The position numbers were made by a program, and so were the translations under genes. Shown here one piece after another: positions 25,702 through 34,049 of a stretch of DNA of 64,000 nucleotides. Source of the DNA: Paenibacillus lemnae (GTDB lineage: Bacteria; Bacillota; Bacilli; Paenibacillales; Paenibacillaceae); the NCBI RefSeq assembly GCF_012933385.1, contig NZ_JABBPN010000003.1, forward strand, positions 1 through 64,000. Reading direction: 5' to 3'. Under the pieces are notes generated by a model that ran no database searches, was not told the origin of the DNA, and saw only the letters and a program-made list of their open reading frames with translations. How positions within the stretch are numbered: position 1 is the stretch's first letter; the number at the start of each line of letters is the position of its first letter.

Positions 25702-27396
25702 ATGAAAGCACAGAAGAGGAACAGCATGACTGGCAGGATGGTGACATCTATCATGATCTGTCTGGTTATGCTGCTAGGGTCGATTCTACCAACGCTGGCA
25801 GTTCCGGGACAGGCTTCGGCAGCCACAGAGTATGCTTGGAATTCGATTGATGGGGGAGGGCTCCAGGCGGGAACAAGCAGCGCTCCCACCTCTGGGGAAC
25901 CAAGTATTGTCTCTTGGAACAACCATTTATACGCAGCGTGGTCAGAGGCAAAGCCTTACAATTTTTCTTCAGAGCTGCAGGGAATGGAAATCAGAGTCAT
26001 GAAATGGGATGGCAGCCAGTGGTCTGCAGCTGATGGCGGAACCGGTCTGAATTATTATGGACACAGCAATGCAACCAATCCATCGCTTGCGGTATACCAA
26101 GGCTGTCTGTACGCCGCCTGGATAGAAGGTTACCCCTCACTTCTAGGGGATCAGAGTATCCACCAGATTATAGCCAAAAAAAATTGCGGAGACGAATGGG
26201 TGTCTACAATAGAGGATTATATCCCGGTAATCGGATCTGGTAGAGGGAAAAATCCAGTTCTTCTTGTCTATGACAACGCATTGTATGTGGCATGGCAGGG
26301 TGACTCGAACCAAACGCAGGACCAAAAAGTTCAAGTCATGAAGTATGACGGTAACGTTTGGAGTAGCGAAAAGTTAGATTTGAGATTCTTTGAAAATGGT
26401 GTAGTTGATAGACCGCGGCTCGCCATATATCAGAATGAACTTTATTTAACTTGGAGCGAGGAGGTGCCGGGCATTCAGTCCTCATCCCACATTCCAGTTT
26501 ATAAAAGAACGGTCAACGGAGGCGAAGTTACATGGGAAAACGTATCAGGAAATTTGGGAATTACGAATACAACGACATCTGCAGGAAGTTCGGTTCTACA
26601 AGCTTATAATGGCCTGCTGTACGCGGTATGGAGAGATAACAACCCCGCTCAGCTAAAAGTCAGCAGCTTCTATGGAAATACTTGGGGCCCTGTAGGCAGT
26701 GGGAATCTGGAGAAATTGGAAGAGGATGAATCGCAAAACCCGAATCTATTTGTATACAACGACAAGCTGTTTGCAGTTTGGAACGATCAAAATTCAAGCG
26801 GGATGGGTCGCAAAAACCGGGTCGAGTTTTATGACGGCAGAAATTGGAGTGCTGCGGGCGAGGGGCTGCCGAACTCCGTACGAGCCACATCGTATGCCTT
26901 GCACGACAACTTGGCGTATCTAGCCTGGTCTAATGGTTCGAAAATTCAAGTATACAGTCTTCAGGAGAATCCGGCACCGCAGCAGGTAACCGTAAGCTAC
27001 TTGCCAGGGGATCACGGCACAATCAGCAGTACGAGCGAGCAGGTAGTCCTTGGCGGACACCCGGCAGCAGTGCCGGTGGTTACGCCTAGTAATAAGTATC
27101 GATTTATAGGCTGGAGCAGTGATGGTGGTGTCACTAAGCTCAGCAGTCAAGAGGTAGCGAGCTTGGCAGTGACGGCGGATGTGACTTTTACCGCGTACTA
27201 CACGGCGTTTTTATTGGGGGACGCGGATGGCGACGGTAAAGTATCGTCTTCGGATGCACTGCTGCTGAACAAATTTATCAAAGGCAAGATTACACTGACG
27301 CAGGTGCAGCTGCAGGCGCTTGACATGAATAGTGATGGGCAATGGGACGAAGAGGACATCAAAGCGATCCTTGCCATATCCGTTGGAAAGGGTTGA
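25702..27396 (+). CDS. Secreted beta-propeller-like protein with a C-terminal type I dockerin
   Basis: A 564-residue exported protein with a signal peptide (cleavage near AAATEYA, about residues 39-41). Residues 45-430 repeat a pattern of W-(D/N)-G-x-W and L-Y-(A/V)-A-W, as in sialidase-like or fucose-lectin beta-propellers. A short InlB-type segment (about 433-502) follows, then a dockerin: two calcium loops (DADGDGKVSSSD and DMNSDGQWDEED, about 507-555). Dockerins dock to cohesins, and the next gene encodes cohesins, so this protein is probably held on the cell surface by it. AGAGAGGGTC precedes the ATG. Its stop is one base before the next gene's start. Confidence 0.85.
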   Translation: MKAQKRNSMTGRMVTSIMICLVMLLGSILPTLAVPGQASAATEYAWNSIDGGGLQAGTSSAPTSGEPSIVSWNNHLYAAWSEAKPYNFSSELQGMEIRVMKWDGSQWSAADGGTGLNYYGHSNATNPSLAVYQGCLYAAWIEGYPSLLGDQSIHQIIAKKNCGDEWVSTIEDYIPVIGSGRGKNPVLLVYDNALYVAWQGDSNQTQDQKVQVMKYDGNVWSSEKLDLRFFENGVVDRPRLAIYQNELYLTWSEEVPGIQSSSHIPVYKRTVNGGEVTWENVSGNLGITNTTTSAGSSVLQAYNGLLYAVWRDNNPAQLKVSSFYGNTWGPVGSGNLEKLEEDESQNPNLFVYNDKLFAVWNDQNSSGMGRKNRVEFYDGRNWSAAGEGLPNSVRATSYALHDNLAYLAWSNGSKIQVYSLQENPAPQQVTVSYLPGDHGTISSTSEQVVLGGHPAAVPVVTPSNKYRFIGWSSDGGVTKLSSQEVASLAVTADVTFTAYYTAFLLGDADGDGKVSSSDALLLNKFIKGKITLTQVQLQALDMNSDGQWDEEDIKAILAISVGKG

Positions 27397-27397
27397 T

Positions 27398-30300
27398 ATG
27401 ATGCGATTAAAGAAATGGATTTCGATCTTATTGGTGGTCATGCTGCTGATGCCTTTTGGCACGATGGGCTATGCGGAGCCGGGCGATAAGGAACTGAGGG
27501 TGGATCCAGATCATCTCTCTGTGGAGGATTCGTCCGATGCAGTACTCACCTCCGGCAAGGTAACGTTAGAGGAGGTGTTGTACACTGTAACTTTTAATTC
27601 ACAAGGAGGCAGTGAGGTAGCCGAAATCGCTGATGTAACCAGCGGCAAGACGATCAGCGAGCCGCCGGCACCGACGAAAGCAGGTTACACTTTCGAAGGC
27701 TGGTATACAGAAGCAGCAGGCCATGCCTGGGACTTTGAAGAGAATAAGGTGACGTCTGATCTGACGCTGTATGCGAATTGGACGCGCCATTCGGCAAAGA
27801 TTAAGATCGGCTCGGTAAGCGGGAGCCCAGGCACCGAGGTAAATGTACCGGTCACTGTGATCGAATCTACTTACGGCATCTCGGCATATAATCTTGTGAT
27901 TGATTTCGACGAAGAAACCCTAAAAATATTGGATGAAATTACAGACGATGACTTACAGTGGAATGTAAATAACGATGCAGGCAGCCTTGAGGCAGCTTGG
28001 TTTGATGCAGATGATGCACCGATGATGGAGGGGGACACTCTGTTCACGCTACCCTTCTTAATTAAGGAAGGTGCAGAGCTGGGCGATACGGCACTGACGG
28101 TGGATACGGATGACCTCTTTGTGTGGGATTCGTCAGCTGAAAAGATGGAGATCACGCTCATTCCAGGCAAGGTAACGGTGGCGCTGTACACCGTAACCTT
28201 TGATTCACAGGGAGGCAGTGCAGTGAAGGAAATTGCTGATGTGACCAGCGGCACGACGATCAACAAGCCGCAAGCACCGACGAAAGCAGGTTACACTTTC
28301 GAAGGCTGGTATACAGAAGCGGAAGAAGGAAGCCATGCCTGGGACTTTGAAGAAGATAAGGTGACGTCTGATCTGACGCTTTATGCGAAATGGACGCGCC
28401 ACTCGGCAGAGATTGAGATCGGCTCGGTGAGCGGGAAACCCGGTACCAAGGTAAGCGTACCGGTCACGGTGACCGAATCTACCTACGGCATCTCGAAATA
28501 TGATCTCCAGATTGATTTCGACGAAGAGAGTCTGGAAATATCGGGTATTACAGGCAATGACGATCGCTTTCAGTCGAATAAAAATAACGATGCAGGCTGG
28601 CTTGAGGCATTATGGAAAGATCACGCAGGAGACTCACCGATGGTAGAGGGTGACACGCTGTTCACGGTAACCTTCGACATTAAGGAAGATGCAGAGCCGG
28701 GCGATACGGCACTGACGGTGGATACGGATGACCTCTCTGTGTGGGATTGGTCAGCTGAAGAGATGGAGATCACGCTCATTCCAGGCAAGGTAACGGTGGA
28801 GGCCAAGCAGTACACCGTAGCCTTTGATTCACAAGGAGGCAGTGAGGTAGACGACATCGCTGATGTGACCAGCGGCACGACGATCAACAAGCCGCAAGCA
28901 CCAACGAAAGCGGGCTATACCTTCGAAGGCTGGTATACAGAAGCAGAAGAAGGAAGCCATGCCTGGGACTTTGAAGAAGATAAGGTGACGTCTGATCTGA
29001 CGCTGTACGCGAAATGGACGCGCCACTCGGCAGAGATTAAGATCGGCTCGGTGAGCGGGAAACCCGGTACCGAGGTGAGCGTACCGGTCACGGTGTACGC
29101 TTCCACCTACGGCATCTCGGCATATGATCTCCAGATTGATTTTGACAAGGATAGCCTGGAAGTATCAGGTGTTACAGGAAATTTGGAAACCTACTATGAT
29201 TCCCACTACGATAATCAAGCAGGCTGGATCAAGACATCGTGGATAGACAGCAACGCTGGCGATACGCCGATTATGGCGGGCGAGACGCTCTTTACGGTAA
29301 CCTTTATCATTAAAGATAATTCGAAACCGGGCGATAAAGCCCTGACAGTGCAGACGAGTGAACCGGGCCGGTTCTCTTTTACAGATGCCTTTAATGTGGA
29401 GATGAAGAAAACCTTGATCTCCGGTAAGGTAACAGTAGAGAACCCGGGAAATCCGAATCCACCAGTTACTCCAGGTAACCCAGGTACGCCGTCCGTACCA
29501 AGCAACCCAAGTACGCCTTCCGTTCCAAGCAATCCTGGTACGCCAAACACACCGGCACCTGTGAATCCTCCTGGCGGCCTCCAAGTCATCGTGAATGGCG
29601 TTGTGAAGGATCAGATTGCAGCGGGAGTGACGACGAATGAGAACGGCAAGTCTGTACTGACGGCTACAATCGACCCGGCTAAGCTGGCGGATCAGCTCAA
29701 TCAGTCGGCAGACAAGTCCAGAGTGGTTATCCCTGTAACTGCAAATGTCGACAAAGTAATGGTACTCTTGACGGGTGAGGCCGTGAAGGGGATGGAAAAC
29801 AAGCAGGCAGTGCTCGAGATCCAGACACCAATCGGTACCTACAAGCTGCCTGCAGGACAAATTGCCATCGACAATATTTCTTCCAAGCTGGGCGAACAGG
29901 TCAAGCTTTCGGACATTGTCGTTCATGTGGAAATTACCAAGAGCGGCGAAGCTGCAGAGATTCTTGCAAGAGCTGCGGCAGCTCAAGGAAGCTTTGAGGT
30001 TGCGGCTCCGCCAGTCACCTTTAATGTAACGGCTTCCTACAATGGCAGCACAGTCAGTGTCGATCAGTTCAGCAGCTACGTGGAGCGTGAAATCCCACTT
30101 CCTGCGGGCCTTGACCACAGTAAAGTGACAACGGCTGCTGTACTGAATAGTGATGGCAGCGTACGTCATGTCCCTACTTATATTACGACCCGCAATGGCA
30201 ATCATTTTGCGGTTGTGAACAGCCTCACGAACAGCGACTATTTCCTCATATGGAATCCGAAAACATTTGCAGATGTAGAGGGCCATTGGTCGAAGCAGGC

Positions 30301-30835
30301 TGTCAATGATATGGCTTCTCGCATGATTGTCAAAGGCATGAACGAGAACCAATACAATCCGAATGCCGTAATTACGCGTGCAGAGCTCGCAGCCATCGTA
30401 GTACGGGCTTTGGGATTGGAAGAAAACAGCAGCAGTGCCAGCTTCAGCGATGTCAAACCGGGAGATTGGTATGCAGGCGCTGTCGGCAAGGCTGCAGAAT
30501 ACGGTTTAATTGAAGGCTACGATAACGGAACCTTCGCTCCGAATCGTACCATTACCCGTCAGGAAGCGCTGGTCATTATGGCCCGTGCAATGAAGGAGGC
30601 AAACCTTCAGGCTGACGAGGTGAATGCAGATTCCGTACTGTCTCCGTTTGCAGACCAGGCGCAGGTCGCTCCATGGGCGAAGCCAGCCATGGCTGCAGCT
30701 GTAAAGTTTGGACTTGTGCAAGGATCGAATAAAGGCTTGATGCCGGCTGGAAACTTGACCCGCGCTGAAACTGCAGCAATTGTACAGCGGTTTTTGATGA
30801 AAGCCAGTCTGATCGATAACGGAAACAACAACTAG
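27398..30835 (+). CDS. Cohesin-bearing S-layer-anchored surface scaffold
   Basis: About 1145 residues from the ATG at 27398 (GGAAAGGG upstream; a frame start at 27332 is unlikely). Order: signal peptide, a truncated cohesin end, then three copies of InlB-type repeat plus cohesin domain, a Pro/Thr/Asn linker, a roughly 200-residue strand-rich region and three SLH domains (starting near 945) that bind secondary cell-wall polymer. Cohesins hold dockerin proteins, so this is a scaffoldin-like protein with three receptor sites, translated directly after a dockerin protein. The array lies in near-identical DNA repeats and the first cohesin lacks its N-terminal part, showing past contraction. No cellulase modules are seen, so the cargo is not necessarily enzymatic. 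Confidence 0.85.
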   Translation: MMRLKKWISILLVVMLLMPFGTMGYAEPGDKELRVDPDHLSVEDSSDAVLTSGKVTLEEVLYTVTFNSQGGSEVAEIADVTSGKTISEPPAPTKAGYTFEGWYTEAAGHAWDFEENKVTSDLTLYANWTRHSAKIKIGSVSGSPGTEVNVPVTVIESTYGISAYNLVIDFDEETLKILDEITDDDLQWNVNNDAGSLEAAWFDADDAPMMEGDTLFTLPFLIKEGAELGDTALTVDTDDLFVWDSSAEKMEITLIPGKVTVALYTVTFDSQGGSAVKEIADVTSGTTINKPQAPTKAGYTFEGWYTEAEEGSHAWDFEEDKVTSDLTLYAKWTRHSAEIEIGSVSGKPGTKVSVPVTVTESTYGISKYDLQIDFDEESLEISGITGNDDRFQSNKNNDAGWLEALWKDHAGDSPMVEGDTLFTVTFDIKEDAEPGDTALTVDTDDLSVWDWSAEEMEITLIPGKVTVEAKQYTVAFDSQGGSEVDDIADVTSGTTINKPQAPTKAGYTFEGWYTEAEEGSHAWDFEEDKVTSDLTLYAKWTRHSAEIKIGSVSGKPGTEVSVPVTVYASTYGISAYDLQIDFDKDSLEVSGVTGNLETYYDSHYDNQAGWIKTSWIDSNAGDTPIMAGETLFTVTFIIKDNSKPGDKALTVQTSEPGRFSFTDAFNVEMKKTLISGKVTVENPGNPNPPVTPGNPGTPSVPSNPSTPSVPSNPGTPNTPAPVNPPGGLQVIVNGVVKDQIAAGVTTNENGKSVLTATIDPAKLADQLNQSADKSRVVIPVTANVDKVMVLLTGEAVKGMENKQAVLEIQTPIGTYKLPAGQIAIDNISSKLGEQVKLSDIVVHVEITKSGEAAEILARAAAAQGSFEVAAPPVTFNVTASYNGSTVSVDQFSSYVEREIPLPAGLDHSKVTTAAVLNSDGSVRHVPTYITTRNGNHFAVVNSLTNSDYFLIWNPKTFADVEGHWSKQAVNDMASRMIVKGMNENQYNPNAVITRAELAAIVVRALGLEENSSSASFSDVKPGDWYAGAVGKAAEYGLIEGYDNGTFAPNRTITRQEALVIMARAMKEANLQADEVNADSVLSPFADQAQVAPWAKPAMAAAVKFGLVQGSNKGLMPAGNLTRAETAAIVQRFLMKASLIDNGNNN
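27575..29440 (+). repeat. Three tandem InlB-plus-cohesin units of about 0.6 kb
   Basis: Units begin near 27585, 28190 and 28810; each starts with a (F/N)-SQGGS segment and ends in an (I/L)-x-GKVTVE segment. The first two junctions share long near-identical DNA such as GCAGGTTACACTTTCGAAGG, so unequal crossover can change the copy number. Confidence 0.85.
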
Positions 30836-30865
30836 TTTAATAAAGAGACGCTCTACAGCAGTACA

Positions 30866-30916
30866 AAAAAACCAGCTTCCTTTCCCTTTCGCAGGGTGAG
30901 GGAAGCTGGTTTGTTT
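30866..30916. terminator. Bidirectional terminator between convergent genes
   Basis: AAACCAGCTTCC (near 30869-30880) pairs with GGAAGCTGGTTT (30901-30912), with a second inner stem (CCCT/AGGG). A-runs lie on one side and T-runs on the other, so it can end transcription from both directions. Confidence 0.85.
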
Positions 30917-32727
30917 TATATGGAGACGCAATACCGATCACGCCCCGCCTGCTTCGCCTGATACAAGGCCAGATCGGCAGCCTCTATAAGCTCGTCAATC
31001 TTGTCGCTGTCTCCTGTCTTCATTGCTGCAAACCCGAAACTCACTGTAATGAAGCCCGATGCTCCAGGAGCCTCATGAGGAATGCGTATGGCGCGAACTT
31101 CTTTTATAATACGCTCTGCCAGATGCTCGGCGGACTCACGATCTCCCCTATACAGCAAGCAAAACTCCTCGCCCCCGTACCGATATACGCTGCCGCCTGC
31201 CGCTGACGCTGTTCTGTCAATTATTTCGGCCACACGTCTGAGGCAATCATCACCGGCTAGATGTCCGTAATAATCGTTAAATTTTTTAAAATGATCGATA
31301 TCAATCAGGTATAAATAGAGGGGAGCGTCTCTTTCCTTTTCCTCCAGCATCTCTTGAGCGTCTGCTTCAAATGCCCTCCGATTTGCAATACCCGTCAGCC
31401 CATCCAGAAGAGACTGCTTCTGCAGCTCTTGATTTGCTTCTTCAAGTTTTGCTGTGCGTTCAGCAACCTTCTCCTCCAGCGTATTGTTTAAAGCCTGCAG
31501 TTTGAATGTGAGATTTTCTGTAGAAGCGTACGCCCGCGAAAAGCTAAGGCCCAGAACAAAAGAATTTGCAAGCACGTACACCAGCAGGCCCAGCGGAATG
31601 TAATAACCCGTCATCAGCAAGTGCCGATTGTACAATACATCATTAAGGACCGTCGCGGCCAAGAAAATGGCGGCTGCCAGCGCAAGCGCAGCTCCTTCCT
31701 TCTTCCGCCAAGCGGCCAGCGCAAAAGCAATCACGCATGATATCGTTACAAACACAATAACCAGCTGATACACCGGCAGCAGTTTCATGTAGAGCCAGCC
31801 GGGAGCCGCCACGCACAGCAAGCCGTAAAGGACAGACAAGGCAAGCACGGGTCTTAGAATCCATCTGCTTAATTCCTCAGGATATAAGGATCTGACGAAC
31901 ATCGAGAAAGAGATGACAGCAATGGCCATAGTCGTGTACTCAATACGTACTGCGGTATCCCAAGGAAAGTCAGGAAGCAGGACGTAAAGCGAGGTCTTCC
32001 CTGTAACCAGATTTCGAAGAGATATGGAGATACAGAATATTGAAAAATAGAATGGAGAGAGTTTTTTGCTCCGCGCCGAAAACAATCCCAAATGATAAAG
32101 CCCGATGATGAACAGAGCACCTATAACGAACATATCCAGCGAGGAAGAACGAACCATCTCAGCCTGCAGAGCAGCTGCGTAACCGAGCCGGATGCTCTCC
32201 GTCAAGCCACCGCGAGGATGATCGTAGTTCGCCACATGGATAACAATATCAAGCGTCTTGGACGGCTCCGGAATTAGAAACAGCCTGTCACGTCTTGATG
32301 GCTTGGCTTCTGCTTTATTGTCTGCGATCCGGCCGTTTTCTCCGAGCAGTTTGCCATTAATCCAAATTTTATAGGAATTCGATACATTTTTAATGTATAA
32401 TCCTAAATTCTCGTGTTTTTCTCCTAGCATCACCTGAAGGCGATAAGAACCATAACCGTGTCTTGTAGATTCGCCCTCATTCCATAGGCCTGGAACCTTG
32501 AGGCTGCGGCCTGGTTGTTCTTGACGGTCACCAGAAGGATCTATGAGCTGCTCCCAATAAAATGTCCAATCTCCATCTAAATCAACGGGATGTACGGGAT
32601 CCTCCAGAATGTAGAAAATGCCATCGGCCGCCTTGGGAGACGACGATAGCTCACTAGCCATAACGGGAGTACAGAATATGGTCAGGAGTATTACCTGCAC
32701 TAGGAGTCGAATGAGTAAGCTGCGCAT
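30916..32727 (-). CDS. 7TMR-DISM diguanylate cyclase (GGDEF)
   Basis: About 603 residues from the ATG at 32727, which follows GGAAGGGG; an upstream in-frame ATG at 32814 is unlikely. Signal peptide, DISM outer domain to about 190, seven membrane helices (roughly 200-395), a coiled coil (about 400-440) and a GGDEF domain with an intact GGEEF active site near 517. It should make cyclic-di-GMP in response to an extracellular ligand. Its outer domain resembles that of the hybrid kinase 10 kb away (W-x-FY... and G-YRLR motifs), so the two may read related signals. Convergent with the surface scaffold gene. Confidence 0.85.
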   Translation of the reverse strand: MRSLLIRLLVQVILLTIFCTPVMASELSSSPKAADGIFYILEDPVHPVDLDGDWTFYWEQLIDPSGDRQEQPGRSLKVPGLWNEGESTRHGYGSYRLQVMLGEKHENLGLYIKNVSNSYKIWINGKLLGENGRIADNKAEAKPSRRDRLFLIPEPSKTLDIVIHVANYDHPRGGLTESIRLGYAAALQAEMVRSSSLDMFVIGALFIIGLYHLGLFSARSKKLSPFYFSIFCISISLRNLVTGKTSLYVLLPDFPWDTAVRIEYTTMAIAVISFSMFVRSLYPEELSRWILRPVLALSVLYGLLCVAAPGWLYMKLLPVYQLVIVFVTISCVIAFALAAWRKKEGAALALAAAIFLAATVLNDVLYNRHLLMTGYYIPLGLLVYVLANSFVLGLSFSRAYASTENLTFKLQALNNTLEEKVAERTAKLEEANQELQKQSLLDGLTGIANRRAFEADAQEMLEEKERDAPLYLYLIDIDHFKKFNDYYGHLAGDDCLRRVAEIIDRTASAAGGSVYRYGGEEFCLLYRGDRESAEHLAERIIKEVRAIRIPHEAPGASGFITVSFGFAAMKTGDSDKIDELIEAADLALYQAKQAGRDRYCVSI

Positions 32728-32944
32728 AGGTGAAACCCCTTCCAAAATTGTATCGAATGTGTGAGTTGATAGGTAATTAAATTCGACATCTAGTTCTTTT
32801 TTCCCTCCCTGCATATATCTGAAATTATGGCCCGAGGTTCTGCCTTCGGTTTTCTTAGAGTTATGCTCTCATCTGGGTTATAATATAAACGTTTCATATT
32901 TCAAAATAAGGACTTGTCCTGATTTCTATAGAGAGGTTTTTGAT

Positions 32945-33928
32945 ATGACAGACAACTTTTGGCTTGATTTACCGCGGCCTTTTTTTATACTGGCACCGAT
33001 GGAGGATGTGACGGATGTTGTGTTTCGTCATGTTGTAAGTGCAGCAGCAAGACCGGATGTGTTTTTTACCGAGTTTGCAAACACAGAGAGCTACTGTCAC
33101 CCGGTGGGGAACCAAAGTGTGCGGGGACGCCTCACGTTTACTGAAGATGAACAGCCGATGGTCGCACATATCTGGGGGGATAAACCGGAGTATTTTCGTC
33201 AGATGAGTATCGGGATGGCGGAGGAAGGCTTTAAGGGCATCGACATTAATATGGGCTGTCCTGTAGCGAATGTTGCGGAGAATGGGAAGGGCAGCGGACT
33301 GATCTGCCGTCCGGAGCTCGCAGGAGACATCATTCAAGCGGCCAAGGCCGGGGGACTGCCGGTCAGTGTCAAAACAAGGCTCGGTTTCACGGCCGTTGAT
33401 GAGTGGCGCGGGTGGTTAACCCATATTTTGAAGCAGGACATTGTAAACCTGTCCATTCACCTGCGCACCCGGGAGGAAATGAGTAAAGTCGACGCGCATT
33501 GGGAGCTGATTCCGGAGATTAAGAAGCTTCGGGATGAGGTGGCACCTCATACCCTGCTGACCATTAACGGGGATATTCCTGATCGGCAGACGGGCCTTAA
33601 GCTTGTTGAGCAGTATGGGGTGGATGGCGTTATGATCGGGCGCGGTATTTTTCACAATCCTTTCGCGTTTGAGAAGGAGCCACGGGAACATAGCAGCGAG
33701 GAGCTGCTGGATCTGCTGCGGCTGCATCTGGATCTCCACGATCACTATTCCGCACTGGAACCCCGTTCGTTCAGGCCGCTTCAGCGCTTCTTCAAGATTT
33801 ATGTCCGCGGATTTCGCGGGGCGGGTGAGTTAAGGAATAATCTGATGAACACGAAATCCACGAGTGAAGCGCGTGCGCTGCTTGATGAGTTTGGGAGCAG
33901 GGAGCAGGATGGGGCGGAGGAGATTTAA
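32945..33928 (+). CDS. tRNA-dihydrouridine synthase (Dus family)
   Basis: A 327-residue flavoenzyme that reduces uridines in the D-loop of tRNA using FMN and NADPH. Visible are the N-terminal [13 protein letters not shown], the catalytic-cysteine segment [10 protein letters not shown] (around 99-108), a KTRLG motif (about 145-149), and the glycine-rich FMN site ([16 protein letters not shown]). A TATAAT at 32879-32884 may be its -10 element. The gene stands alone and a terminator follows. Residues suggest the DusB/C-like bacterial group rather than DusA, but this is not certain. Confidence 0.9.
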   Translation: MTDNFWLDLPRPFFILAPMEDVTDVVFRHVVSAAARPDVFFTEFANTESYCHPVGNQSVRGRLTFTEDEQPMVAHIWGDKPEYFRQMSIGMAEEGFKGIDINMGCPVANVAENGKGSGLICRPELAGDIIQAAKAGGLPVSVKTRLGFTAVDEWRGWLTHILKQDIVNLSIHLRTREEMSKVDAHWELIPEIKKLRDEVAPHTLLTINGDIPDRQTGLKLVEQYGVDGVMIGRGIFHNPFAFEKEPREHSSEELLDLLRLHLDLHDHYSALEPRSFRPLQRFFKIYVRGFRGAGELRNNLMNTKSTSEARALLDEFGSREQDGAEEI

Positions 33929-33954
33929 ATTCGAGTATATATATGATTAAACAT

Positions 33955-34004
33955 AAAGGGGTGACTCAAAGGTTCAATTATGAACTCCGGGGGTCATCTC
34001 TTTT
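33955..34004 (+). terminator. Terminator after the dus gene
   Basis: AAAGGGGTGACTC (33955-33967) pairs with GGGGTCATCTCTTT, allowing several G-T pairs, followed by a T-run (34000-34004). Confidence 0.65.
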
Positions 34005-34049
34005 GTATACACCGCCAGCAGCGGTGATAGAACGAGGGGAGAGGTGTGA

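Noticed and set aside
29165-30352. Long minus-strand frame (395 codons) opposite the scaffold gene
   Set aside because: It is the antisense shadow of the linker and SLH region; it lacks a ribosome site and has a Cys/Arg/His-rich composition unlike a real protein.
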